A stretch of DNA of 64,000 bases from Lachnospiraceae bacterium AC2029 (GTDB lineage Bacteria > Bacillota > Clostridia > Lachnospirales > Lachnospiraceae). Position numbers and translations under genes: made by a program. Below the pieces are notes generated by a model. It worked only from the letters and a program-made list of their open reading frames with translations, was not told the DNA's origin and did not search any database. Position 1 is the stretch's first letter; the number at the start of each line of letters is the position of its first letter. Positions 1-7,877 of this stretch are shown here, in pieces. The DNA is taken from contig JNLK01000001.1 in NCBI GenBank assembly GCA_000703065.1, positions 2,564,001-2,628,000 of the forward strand, in the 5' to 3' direction.

Positions 1-2
1 GC

Positions 3-119
3 AACGGTTTTGAATTGTACGGAAAGGCAAATGGAAAGCCGGTTCGTGTATCCTGCTCCGGATTCAAGTTCGACAGCCCCGAGACAAAGGCAGTTCTTGA
101 ATCGCTGAAAATAAAATAA
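3..119 (+). CDS. 3' end of an unidentified gene (partial)
   Basis: The reading frame is open from the left edge and ends in TAA, giving the last 38 residues of a protein that starts outside the window. The tail ends SPETKAVLESLKIK. It has no motif I recognise. The frame is open without stops and uses ordinary codons, which is the only support for its being coding. The next frame (a LanM-like scrap) begins just beyond it. Confidence 0.4.
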   Translation, partial: NGFELYGKANGKPVRVSCSGFKFDSPETKAVLESLKIK

Positions 120-250
120 CTTCGGTGAATAATACAAAGCTGATAGGGCCTGTAAAATGGCAGCCAGCTGCACATTTCTTTGGACTGGCGGGAATCGGCT
201 ATGAGCTGATCCGTTTTACGGATCCGAAATTTTATGAGACTGTGTTATAA
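104..250 (+). pseudogene. Scrap of a lanthipeptide synthetase (LanM) C-terminus
   Basis: A short open frame after an in-frame stop near 101 encodes a peptide containing HFFGLAGIGYELIRFTDP and ends at TAA. The pattern FxGLAGIGYxLLRxxDP is the hallmark of the very end of LanM lanthipeptide synthetases (end of the LanC-like cyclase domain). Only about 40 residues remain, no cyclase zinc ligands are present and there is no good start, so it is a remnant. It suggests a lantibiotic cluster once lay, or still lies, to the left of the window. The assignment rests on this single motif. Confidence 0.5.
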
Positions 251-255
251 GGTAT

Positions 256-315
256 GACAGGGGGACAGGTACAGTGTCACATGAAAATGTGACACTGTAC
301 CTGTCCCCCCTCTGT
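256..315. repeat. Long inverted repeat, REP-like, copy 1
   Basis: Arms 260-282 and 287-309 are perfectly complementary over 23 bp around a GAAA loop; the core is GGGACAGGTACAGTGTCACAT and its complement. It sits between the LanM scrap and the stop of the LysR gene read from the other strand, where it could act as a bidirectional terminator. A second member lies at 2681-2759. Palindromes with a GGGACAGGT-type core are dispersed in many bacterial genomes, often linked to REP-associated (TnpA-REP) transposases; none is seen here. Confidence 0.8.
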
Positions 316-321
316 CATGCC

Positions 322-1170
322 TCACCCGAAAATCTCCTTGCAGATCTCCTCATGGCTCTTCCTGAAAATGATATAGCTGTTGATCACGGGGGTGTTGAAA
401 TCGATAAGCGGAACCTCTCTTAGTTTACCTTTTGATACATAATGCTCAGCCATGTCCCTGGGCAGGAAGGTGTAGTTGTCCCTGTCCATAAGAAAGGGAA
501 CGATCTTCATACAGTCATCGATCTCAAGCTCAAACTGATGATATTTCGGGAAAAGCTTGCGGATATACTGTCCGACTTCCTGAAGCGCAAAGTTGCACAT
601 CAGGTATTGCTCGGCAAGCAGCTGAGCCTCGGTGATCCCGTCCTTATATTTCTTGTTTCTGCTTCTTGTCACCAGCACCAGCTGATCCTGCTTATACAGC
701 TCACAGTGGAGAGAATTCTTTTTGATGGGAAGATAGCTGAAGACCACGTCCAGCATATCATTCTGAACCTGTTCCAGCAGATTATCCGAAAGACCGATGG
801 ATATCTTCAGATAATCCCCGGGATGCGTTCTTCTGTGCTCCAGGATGCGCTCTGCCAGATGCCCCTCGTATATGGAGTCTGCGCAGCCGATCCGCAGATA
901 ACGGTCATATTGCTGAACCTCGTGGATCTCCGCCAGGGAATTCTCCGTAAGCTCCATCATTTTCTCGGCATATACTCTGAACTTTTCACCCTTTACAGTC
1001 AACTCGACGCTTCTGTTGGTACGTTGGAACAGGACGAATCCAAGCTCCTTCTCCAGCTCATTTATCCGGTTGGTCACTGTGGACTGGGCCACAAAAAGCT
1101 GATCCGCCGCTCTTGTATAATTCCTGGTTTTCGAAAGCACAAGAAATGTTCTGATCGATTCGGTATCCAT
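322..1170 (-). CDS. LysR-family transcriptional regulator
   Basis: The product is 282 residues, the usual LysR length. Residues 1-60 form the winged HTH (FLVLSKTRNYTRAADQLFVA, then STVTNRINELEKELG), followed by a linker helix and a periplasmic-binding-protein-like effector domain from about residue 88. The start at 1170 is chosen over one six codons upstream because AGGAG lies 8 nt before it. It is divergent from the Re-citrate synthase-like gene, and a palindrome with LysR T-N11-A character lies between them, so it probably controls that gene and itself. The effector is unknown. Confidence 0.9.
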   Translation of the reverse strand: MDTESIRTFLVLSKTRNYTRAADQLFVAQSTVTNRINELEKELGFVLFQRTNRSVELTVKGEKFRVYAEKMMELTENSLAEIHEVQQYDRYLRIGCADSIYEGHLAERILEHRRTHPGDYLKISIGLSDNLLEQVQNDMLDVVFSYLPIKKNSLHCELYKQDQLVLVTRSRNKKYKDGITEAQLLAEQYLMCNFALQEVGQYIRKLFPKYHQFELEIDDCMKIVPFLMDRDNYTFLPRDMAEHYVSKGKLREVPLIDFNTPVINSYIIFRKSHEEICKEIFG

Positions 1171-1189
1171 GCCGCATTCTCCTAACATG

Positions 1190-1274
1190 ACGCAATGATT
1201 CGATTTTCGAATCGTTGCTATTTATTTTATCCATTTTACAAATAATATAATATGTGCCTATACTTGTAAAGTAT
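1190..1274. promoter_or_regulatory. Divergent control region with LysR-type operators
   Basis: Between the divergent starts are two inverted repeats. GATTCGA-TTT-TCGAATC spans 1197-1213 (the match extends to 12 bp per arm with one mismatch). ATACTT-GTA-AAGTAT spans 1260-1274. Both have the T-N11-A form that LysR proteins bind. A TATAAT at 1246-1251 is a possible -10 for the rightward gene, although no good -35 stands before it. The second palindrome would then overlap the transcription start, as for a repressor or co-effector site. Confidence 0.55.
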
Positions 1275-1307
1275 CTAATGATCCGGTCAGAGACAAGGAG
1301 ACACATT

Positions 1308-2669
1308 ATGAATGATATCGTACTCAGCAATAAGACCTATAAACTTGAACAGGATCCCTATATCTATCAGTTACAGGACGCTCCGGAACCCGAGCTGTTC
1401 AGGGAAATGTTCCCCTATACGGAAACGCCGAAGATCGCATTCAATTACCGCCGCGTGCCGGAAAATATGCCCGAAGATATCTTCATTACCGATACCACCT
1501 TCCGGGACGGACAGCAGTCCAGAACTCCTTATACAACAGAGCAGATGGTGCATATCTACAAGCTGCTGCACGAGCTGGGCGGACCGAAGGGGATGATCCG
1601 TCAGACCGAATTCTTTGTGTATTCCGAGAAGGACCGGAGGGCACTTGAAAAATGTATGGAGCTTGGCTACGAATTCCCGGAGATCACCACCTGGATCCGT
1701 GCAAGCAAGAAGGATTTCGAACTGGTACGTTCCATCGGGATCAGGGAAACCGGAATACTGGTGAGCTGCTCGGATTATCACATTTTCCACAAGATGGGTC
1801 TTACCAGAAGGGAAGCGCTGGATAAATACCTTGGCATAGTGAAGGAGTGTATTGAAGCTGGCCTTCGCCCCAGATGTCATTTCGAGGATATCACCAGAGC
1901 CGATTTCTACGGCTTCGTGGTTCCTTTTGCAAATGAACTCATGAAGCTTTCAAGGGAAAGCGGTATCCCCATCAAGATCAGAGCTTGTGACACCATGGGC
2001 TATGGAGTTCCCTATCCGGGAGCCGCGCTGCCGCGAAGCGTATCCGGAATCATTTACGGACTCCAGCATTACTCGGATGTTCCTTCGGAAATGATCGAGT
2101 GGCACGGACATAATGATTTCTATAAGGGCGTTGTGAATGCCACCACCGCCTGGATGTACGGTGCGAGTGCCGTCAACTGTTCACTGCTGGGTATCGGTGA
2201 AAGGACCGGAAATGTTCCGCTGGAAGCCATGGTATTCGAATACGCTTCCTTAAGAGGTCATCTGAACGGCATGAATACGAAGAAGATCACGGAGATCGCT
2301 GAATATCTGCAGAAAGAGACCGGTTACGATATTCCGCCCATGACGCCCTTCGTAGGGGAGAATTTCAACCTGACCAGAGCCGGGATCCATGCCGACGGCA
2401 TGATGAAGAATCCAGAGATCTATAATATCTTCGATACGGAAACGATCCTGAACCGTCCTCCGAAGGTATCCGTGAATAACGCATCCGGTCTTGCCGGAGT
2501 GGCTTACTGGGTCAATGAATATCGAAGAAAGCTGGGACTGGAAGAGCTTTCCAAGACAGATGAGCTGATCAGAAAGATCCACGAATGGGTGAGCAGTGAG
2601 TATGAGGCAGGAAGGATCACGATGATCAGCGACAGAGAACTGGTGGAAAAGTATAACGAGCTTGGCTGA
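1308..2669 (+). CDS. Re-citrate synthase-like / isopropylmalate synthase-family aldolase
   Basis: The 453-residue protein is a member of the HMGL-like (DRE-TIM) family, which condenses acetyl-CoA with a 2-oxo acid on a divalent metal. The DRE-TIM signature is DTTFRDGQQS at residues 62-71, and the metal-binding HGHND lies near 266-270. It lacks the LeuA-type C-terminal regulatory domain. The N-terminal EMFPYTE segment, the DTTFRDGQQSR variant and the length agree with my memory of clostridial Re-citrate synthases, which make citrate from oxaloacetate in anaerobes lacking the Si enzyme. The start at 1308 has AAGGAG 8 nt upstream. No aconitase or isocitrate dehydrogenase gene follows. A 2-isopropylmalate or homocitrate synthase role is the alternative. 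Confidence 0.65.
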   Translation: MNDIVLSNKTYKLEQDPYIYQLQDAPEPELFREMFPYTETPKIAFNYRRVPENMPEDIFITDTTFRDGQQSRTPYTTEQMVHIYKLLHELGGPKGMIRQTEFFVYSEKDRRALEKCMELGYEFPEITTWIRASKKDFELVRSIGIRETGILVSCSDYHIFHKMGLTRREALDKYLGIVKECIEAGLRPRCHFEDITRADFYGFVVPFANELMKLSRESGIPIKIRACDTMGYGVPYPGAALPRSVSGIIYGLQHYSDVPSEMIEWHGHNDFYKGVVNATTAWMYGASAVNCSLLGIGERTGNVPLEAMVFEYASLRGHLNGMNTKKITEIAEYLQKETGYDIPPMTPFVGENFNLTRAGIHADGMMKNPEIYNIFDTETILNRPPKVSVNNASGLAGVAYWVNEYRRKLGLEELSKTDELIRKIHEWVSSEYEAGRITMISDRELVEKYNELG

Positions 2670-2680
2670 TCTCCTGATCA

Positions 2681-2759
2681 TGACAGAGGGACAGGTATGA
2701 CAGAGGGACAGGTACAGTGTCGCATGAAAATGTGACACTGTACCTGTCCCTCTGTCATA
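2681..2759. repeat. Long inverted repeat, REP-like, copy 2, with a 17-bp direct duplication
   Basis: Arms 2696-2725 and 2730-2759 pair over 30 bp with one G/T mismatch around the same GAAA loop as copy 1. The outer 17 bp of the left arm (TGACAGAGGGACAGGTA) is duplicated in tandem at 2681-2697. It directly follows the stop of the Re-citrate synthase-like gene and may end its transcript. Confidence 0.8.
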
Positions 2760-2791
2760 TCTCTGCCGGAACGAAATGTTTCGGTGCATTC

Positions 2792-2819
2792 TTGATTGTT
2801 CTCCGAAATCCTTTATAAT
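2792..2819 (+). promoter_or_regulatory. Probable sigma-A promoter of the ABC transporter gene
   Basis: TTGATT at 2792-2797 and TATAAT at 2814-2819 are separated by 16 bp. The start codon used is about 87 nt downstream. No operator was recognised. Confidence 0.5.
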
Positions 2820-2905
2820 TATAAGGAGAAGCCCGTACAGCGAAGAGATTTTCGCGGGTGATGACGGATCATAGTTTGGAGGGGACAGATTACAGAGGGG
2901 TAACT

Positions 2906-4462
2906 ATGATGAGACGGAGAATGATCGTGGCTCTTGTGATGTTTATGCTGCTGGCATTGACAGCCCTTACGCTGGTTTCCTGCGGTCAGAAGGAGGAGAT
3001 CAGGCAGTACACTTCACTTGAGGAGTTCAAAGACAAGCGAATAGGTGTCTGCACCGGTACGATACAGGGAGCTGCGGCGGAGAAGGAGTTTCCTGATGCC
3101 GAGATTTATTATTACGATTCCCATACCGATATGCTGGCTTCGCTCCGGCAGGGCAAAATAGACGCATTTGCGGACTCGGATATTATTATCCGCTATACAA
3201 TGATCGAAAACGGTGATCTGACATATCTGGATGAGCACCTCACCGAGCCGGTCAGGATTGGAGCTATTTTCAGAAAGGATGAGAAGGGGGAGCGGCTGCG
3301 CGATCAGTTCAATGTATTTCTTCAAAAATCCAGAGAAGACGGAACCATTGAAGCCATTGACAAAATCTGGTATGGAACAGACAACAGCCTGAAGAAAGTG
3401 AAGGAACCGAAGTCGCTTTCCGCGGAGAACGGCGTCCTCAGACTGGCAACGGATTCCGGCAATCCTCCGGTTTCGTACAGAGGAGAAAATCAGGTCATCG
3501 GACTGGATATAGATATCGTAACGAGATTTTGCGAAGAGTACGGCTACGGTCTTGAGATCGTCGACATGAGCTTTCCCGTCATCGTGAATTCGGTGGAAAC
3601 CGGGAAATGCGATTTCGGAGCGGGTGGGATAGGTATTACCAGGGAACGTGCCGAGAGCGTCAATTTCTCCGATCCCATGTATGAGGGCAACTCCGTGATT
3701 GCCTATTTACAGGAGGACAGCGGCGGCAAAGGCGGTTTCTTCGAATCTCTGAAGGAGAGCTTTGAAAAGACCTTTATCCGTGAAAACAGATGGCAGCTTT
3801 TTCTGGAGGGCATCGGGACGACTCTTCTTATCACCGTTCTTTCGATCCTGTTCGGTACGCTGCTGGGCTTTGTCGTATTTATGCTCTGCCGCAAAGGCGC
3901 TCCTGTGGCAAATGCGGTTACCCGGTTCTGCATATGGCTGATCGATGGCATGCCGATCGTCGTGCTGCTGATGATCCTGTATTATATCATATTCAGCAAG
4001 TCCCAGATATCAGGCACTGCGGTATCCGTGATCGCTTTCACACTTGTATTCGGTTCGGCGGTATTCAGCATTTTGAAGCTGGGTGTCACCACCGTGGGCA
4101 CGGGTCAGATGGAAGCGGCCTATTCCCTTGGATATACGGACAGAAAGGCCTTCTTCAGGATCATTCTTCCGCAGGCGCTGCCCCATGCCATGCCGTCTTA
4201 CAAGGGTCAGATCAAGTCCCTGATCAAGGCCACCGCCGTTGTCGGCTATGTGGCGGTACAGGATCTGACGAAAATGGGAGACATCATCCGCAGTCGAACC
4301 TATGAGGCGTTCTTCCCGCTGATAGCCGTTGCGGTATTCTACTTTATTCTTGCCGCCATTCTGATCTGGATCGTAAACAGGATAGAAATACACACTGTCC
4401 CGGGACGCAGAGCCGGTAAGGGTGACCGGCAGTCGGGTGATCTGAATGTGCCGGAGGGTTAA
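2906..4462 (+). CDS. Amino-acid ABC transporter: lipoprotein binding domains fused to permease
   Basis: The 518-residue protein is a polar amino acid uptake component with binding and membrane parts in one chain. A lipoprotein signal (LTLVSC, Cys26) is followed by two solute-binding family 3 modules, the first complete to about residue 155, the second (LRLATDSGNPPVSY, DIDIVTRF) apparently shortened at about 280. A HisM/GlnP-type permease domain (residues 300-500) carries the EAA loop EAAYSLGYTDRKAFFRIILP. The start at 2906 has GAGGGG 5 nt upstream. No ATPase gene lies next to it, so the ATPase must be encoded elsewhere, or was lost when the MATE scrap arrived downstream. Substrate is not determinable. 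Confidence 0.85.
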   Translation: MMRRRMIVALVMFMLLALTALTLVSCGQKEEIRQYTSLEEFKDKRIGVCTGTIQGAAAEKEFPDAEIYYYDSHTDMLASLRQGKIDAFADSDIIIRYTMIENGDLTYLDEHLTEPVRIGAIFRKDEKGERLRDQFNVFLQKSREDGTIEAIDKIWYGTDNSLKKVKEPKSLSAENGVLRLATDSGNPPVSYRGENQVIGLDIDIVTRFCEEYGYGLEIVDMSFPVIVNSVETGKCDFGAGGIGITRERAESVNFSDPMYEGNSVIAYLQEDSGGKGGFFESLKESFEKTFIRENRWQLFLEGIGTTLLITVLSILFGTLLGFVVFMLCRKGAPVANAVTRFCIWLIDGMPIVVLLMILYYIIFSKSQISGTAVSVIAFTLVFGSAVFSILKLGVTTVGTGQMEAAYSLGYTDRKAFFRIILPQALPHAMPSYKGQIKSLIKATAVVGYVAVQDLTKMGDIIRSRTYEAFFPLIAVAVFYFILAAILIWIVNRIEIHTVPGRRAGKGDRQSGDLNVPEG

Positions 4463-4615
4463 ACTGATTTTGTTGAAGTCATGCGGGATCTGCGGTATAA
4501 TTACTGTTAAGACCGGGGGTTTTATATAGTTATGAATGCTGAGAGGTTGACTTTTCATAATGCGGTACCATGCAGTTTGTCGACTGTTCTTTTTGGCTTG
4601 CAATAGTATTCCATG

Positions 4616-4656
4616 GAGTCGGATAAATGACGGAAGTCTTTTGTCCGACTCTTTTT
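4616..4656 (+). terminator. Rho-independent terminator
   Basis: GAGTCGGA (4616-4623) pairs with TCCGACTC (4644-4651) and is followed by a T-rich run. It lies about 150 nt after the ABC transporter stop. Confidence 0.65.
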
Positions 4657-4664
4657 ATTTCTGA

Positions 4665-4844
4665 AAAAATGCTTCAAAAGAGCTGCAACCTGAAGGCGGC
4701 GAATACAGGGAGATCCTGAAGCTCGGACTGCCCTCGTTTCTTGAGACGCTGTTTACCACATTTGCATCGATCATCGACTCTGGGATGGTCCATAGAAATA
4801 CAGTCGGAGGAAATATTGACCGTGATCCGAATTCTGAAAAGTAA
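4665..4844 (+). pseudogene. N-terminal scrap of a MATE efflux transporter
   Basis: The frame after a stop at 4662 reads GEYREILKLGLPSFLETLFT and continues with a segment ending IIDSGMV. This matches the first transmembrane helix of MATE (multidrug and toxic compound extrusion) proteins, with their conserved LP...D.xMVG motif. After GMV the match stops and the frame closes at TAA; there is no start codon and about 400 residues are missing. The remnant overlaps the start region of the sensor kinase gene in another frame, so the kinase gene was probably joined to it by deletion or recombination. Confidence 0.55.
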
Positions 4845-6723
4845 ATTATGGACATGCATTGCCATGGTTGTGACACTGGTCCTGCTACTGACCGGAGTGA
4901 TTTTTACCGTGCGCTTTTATGTGAGTATGGATATCTATGAGAAGTCGCCTACGCTTCTGGAAGGCAGCTATTCCGTGGACGGAGGAGAATGGAAGGAGAT
5001 CCGGAGAGACGAAGCCATCGATGAGCGTTTTCATTCCCTGGAGCTGAGGGGGAGATTTCCGAATAAACTGCTCATCATATTCGAAGAGATCAATCTGTCA
5101 ACGAAGGATGTCTGGTTTGAACTGAAGACCGCAGACGGGGAAGAACTCTGCACCTATACCTATGAGGAAATGAAGCTTTCCTATGAGCATATGAGGGAGG
5201 GACGCCCTTATGCGTTAGATCTTCCCGAAACACCGGGTTATAAGGTTACTACGCTCAGTACGCAGTCTTTAACTGCTTCCGGAGTAACGGGTGAGACGGA
5301 GCTGGTCCTTACCGTGACCTATCCCTATTCCGGAAAAGGTCCCGGTTTTGCGGACTGTTTTCAGGTAACCACCGGCATTCCATCCGGTATGTACCTTCGT
5401 TTCTTCTACGAAGCCCTTCCGCTGATCCTGCTTTTTGTTCTGGTCTGCTTCTTCGGACTTTTCTTCTTCCCCATCGCGGGACGCGTCCTGGGAAAGACGG
5501 ACTATACATATCTTTCTTTTGGCGCTCTGTGCTTCTTCTGGGGCTTCTACATGATCGTGCAGAGCATGAGCGGATACCTGAACCTGTGGATCAATGATCC
5601 TACCATGTGTATGCTTCTCTCGCATGTTACGGAATATGCCTTCGTTGCATCCCTGATCTTCTATACAAAGACCAGGATGAAGGAAGATGGATTCCGTGCC
5701 TCTGCAAATGTTATAGGAAGCGCCTATCTGATCCTGGCGTTCATCCTGATGATCCTTCAGCTTAGCGGAGGGGCAGATCTTACAGCCACAGCATTCCTTA
5801 TGAATATCGTGACGGGGATCGTGCTTCTGATCCTTGTGGGACTCCTTATCCTGGAGGTGAAGAAAAGCCGTGAGATCCTTTATTTCGTTCTGTCGTGGAT
5901 CCCTTTGGTGCTTTCTCTGGGCGCGGACATCCTGGATCGGATCATCCATCTTCCGGGATCCTATTTCTTTCGGTACGGTATGGCCGTCACCATGGTGGTG
6001 CAGATCATCGGACTGATCTACGATCTCCGTCAGCAGTATCTGGAAAGACTGAAATATGAGAGAATGCAGAAGGAACTCTATGAGGCAGAGGTTGCGGTCA
6101 TGGTGAGCCAGATACAGCCTCATTTTATGTACAATGCCCTGACCTCCATCGCCATGATGTGTGTCAATGATCCGAAGAAGGCCCAGGAGGCAACGATAAC
6201 CTTCGCCAAGTATCTCAGGGGAAATATGGATTCTCTGAAGCAGAAGGAGCCGGTGCCCTTCAGTCAGGAGCTGGAGCATCTGAAGAAGTATCTCTATATC
6301 GAAAAGCTGCGTTTCGGCAAGAGGCTGAATGTGGAATATGACATACAGACGGAGGATTTCAAACTGCCGCAACTCAGTGTACAGCCGCTGGTGGAAAATG
6401 CGGTGAAACACGGAGTGGGGATGAAGAAGAAGGGCGGTACCGTTACGATAGCCACCCGGGAAAGCGACGATTTCTACGAGGTGATCATTTCCGACGACGG
6501 AGTGGGCTTTGATCCCACGGCGATCCCTACTGAGAACGCTGTACAGGATGGGAAGAACGACCTGCAGAAGGAGAAGCGTTCTCACGTAGGCATGGAGAAT
6601 ACGAAACGCCGGATCCGTGATATGTGCGGCGGAGAGATCGTGACGGAGAGTAAGATAGATGAAGGAACCACCGTGCGGATCATTCTGCCGAAGGCAGGAC
6701 AGTCTAAAACGGAGGCGGAATAA
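4816..6723 (+). CDS. LytS/YehU-type sensor histidine kinase
   Basis: The 635-residue kinase has an N-terminal membrane helix, an extracytoplasmic region of about 160 residues, then a multi-helix membrane domain resembling 7TM sensor modules (residues 190-410). A His_kinase (PF06580-type) dimerisation segment contains SQIQPHFMYNALTS with the phospho-acceptor His near 436. A HATPase domain has the N box VENAVKHG, DDGVGFD and a G-rich lid. The start is set at TTG 4816 because GGAGG lies 5 nt upstream; frame upstream of it overlaps a MATE relic. It forms a pair with the response regulator that follows after 39 bp. The signal is unknown. Confidence 0.85.
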   Translation: MTVIRILKSKLWTCIAMVVTLVLLLTGVIFTVRFYVSMDIYEKSPTLLEGSYSVDGGEWKEIRRDEAIDERFHSLELRGRFPNKLLIIFEEINLSTKDVWFELKTADGEELCTYTYEEMKLSYEHMREGRPYALDLPETPGYKVTTLSTQSLTASGVTGETELVLTVTYPYSGKGPGFADCFQVTTGIPSGMYLRFFYEALPLILLFVLVCFFGLFFFPIAGRVLGKTDYTYLSFGALCFFWGFYMIVQSMSGYLNLWINDPTMCMLLSHVTEYAFVASLIFYTKTRMKEDGFRASANVIGSAYLILAFILMILQLSGGADLTATAFLMNIVTGIVLLILVGLLILEVKKSREILYFVLSWIPLVLSLGADILDRIIHLPGSYFFRYGMAVTMVVQIIGLIYDLRQQYLERLKYERMQKELYEAEVAVMVSQIQPHFMYNALTSIAMMCVNDPKKAQEATITFAKYLRGNMDSLKQKEPVPFSQELEHLKKYLYIEKLRFGKRLNVEYDIQTEDFKLPQLSVQPLVENAVKHGVGMKKKGGTVTIATRESDDFYEVIISDDGVGFDPTAIPTENAVQDGKNDLQKEKRSHVGMENTKRRIRDMCGGEIVTESKIDEGTTVRIILPKAGQSKTEAE

Positions 6724-6762
6724 CAGGAATTCCGCAAACAGGAAAATGAGGGGGGAAATGTC

Positions 6763-7545
6763 ATGCGAGTATTATGTCTGGATGATGAGGAACTGGCGCT
6801 TCAGATGATAGTGACCTGTGTGAAGGAGGCAAAACCCGATGCGGATGTAGAGGGATTCGATGACCAGGACGAGCTGTTGGAGGAAGCGGAGAAGAACGGC
6901 TGCGATGTAGTCTTTCTGGATATTCATATGCCGGGCATGAACGGCGTGGAGGTTGCAAAACGTCTGAAGGAGATCAACCGGAAGATGAATATCATTTTTG
7001 TCACGGGCTTCGCCGAGTACAAGGGAGAAGCGATGGACATGAAGGCCTCCGGTTATATTATGAAGCCGGTGATGACAGAAGAGGTGGCTGCCGAGCTGGA
7101 GGATCTGAGGTTCCCCATCGTTCCGAAGAAGAATGCAAAGCTGCGCATCCAGTGCTTCGGCAATTTTGACGTTTTTAAACCAAACGGGGAGCATGTGCGC
7201 TTCGAGCGGTCCAAGGCGAAGGAGGTCTTTGCCTATCTGGTGCATCGTCATGGAAGCTCCTGCACCCTGCGGGAGATATTCGCCGTGATCTTTGAGGACG
7301 AGCCCTACGAGAAGAAGCTCCAGAATCTGCTGCAGACCTACATTTACGCCATGATCAAGAGCCTGAAGGATATCGGTGCAGAGGATGTGATCGTCAGAAG
7401 CTACAACGCCCTGGCGGTGAATCCGGATCTGCTGGACTGCGATTACTACCGGTTCAAGGAGCTGGATGCGGGAGCGGTGAACGCTTATGAGTGCGAGTAT
7501 ATGGCCCAGTATTCCTGGGCGGATTTCCTGTATAATGATTTCTAG
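6763..7545 (+). CDS. Response regulator: receiver plus BTAD/SARP-type DNA-binding output
   Basis: This 260-residue protein has a receiver domain with acid pocket DDEE (residues 7-10), phospho-acceptor Asp53 in FLDIHMPGMNG and the conserved Lys (IMKPV). From about residue 127 an OmpR/SARP-like winged helix (FDVFKPNGEHVRFERSKAKE) is followed by a helical BTAD-like tail. It should be phosphorylated by the upstream LytS-type kinase. A GAGGGGG ribosome site precedes the ATG. SARP proteins bind direct repeats one helical turn apart just upstream of a -10, and exactly such repeats precede the next gene, the likely target. Confidence 0.85.
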   Translation: MRVLCLDDEELALQMIVTCVKEAKPDADVEGFDDQDELLEEAEKNGCDVVFLDIHMPGMNGVEVAKRLKEINRKMNIIFVTGFAEYKGEAMDMKASGYIMKPVMTEEVAAELEDLRFPIVPKKNAKLRIQCFGNFDVFKPNGEHVRFERSKAKEVFAYLVHRHGSSCTLREIFAVIFEDEPYEKKLQNLLQTYIYAMIKSLKDIGAEDVIVRSYNALAVNPDLLDCDYYRFKELDAGAVNAYECEYMAQYSWADFLYNDF

Positions 7546-7638
7546 TGTAACTGTCTCAAAATAACTCGACGAATGCACCGAACGCTTGCCCGAGAGTGCG
7601 CCTCAAAAAACGCAGGCGTAGGCAGCACACATAAAAGA

Positions 7639-7678
7639 AGAGGGCAGAACCACCTTGCAGTGATTCCGCCCTCTTTTT
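7639..7678 (+). terminator. Rho-independent terminator of the two-component operon
   Basis: AGAGGGCAGAA (7639-7649) pairs with TTCCGCCCTCT (7664-7674) with one mismatch and is followed by five T. Confidence 0.8.
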
Positions 7679-7750
7679 ATCGGGCTGTGATAAGTGCCCT
7701 CCTTTTTTGTTGCTGGTTGGATGCAGTGTTATTGACTGTGTAATAATTTC

Positions 7751-7804
7751 GTAACAATCCGTAACATTTCTGTGACACTTTTGTGACAAATGAGCTGATA
7801 TAAT
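7751..7804 (+). promoter_or_regulatory. Direct-repeat activator site and -10 of the secreted-protein gene
   Basis: Four hexamers, GTAACA at 7751 and 7761 and GTGACA at 7772 and 7783, are spaced 10, 11 and 11 bp. The last ends 10 bp before TATAAT (7799-7804), and no -35 hexamer is present at the normal distance. Direct repeats with 11-bp spacing that replace the -35 element are the known arrangement for SARP-type activators, and a SARP-type response regulator is encoded directly upstream. The assignment is inference from pattern and position. Confidence 0.6.
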
Positions 7805-7877
7805 GAGATCACAAAATACAAAAACAGCCTCTGATCAGGAAAGGATCAGAGAAAAAAAGAAAAAGGAGGAAATCACT

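Noticed and set aside
5269-6585. Open frame of 438 codons on the minus strand
   Set aside because: It lies entirely inside the sensor kinase gene, has no ribosome site or domain, and its composition (many His, Gln, Arg) is typical of an antisense shadow.
7556-7789. Minus-strand 77-codon open frame before the secreted-protein gene
   Set aside because: It reads through the two-component operon's terminator and the activator repeats in antisense, and lacks a ribosome site.
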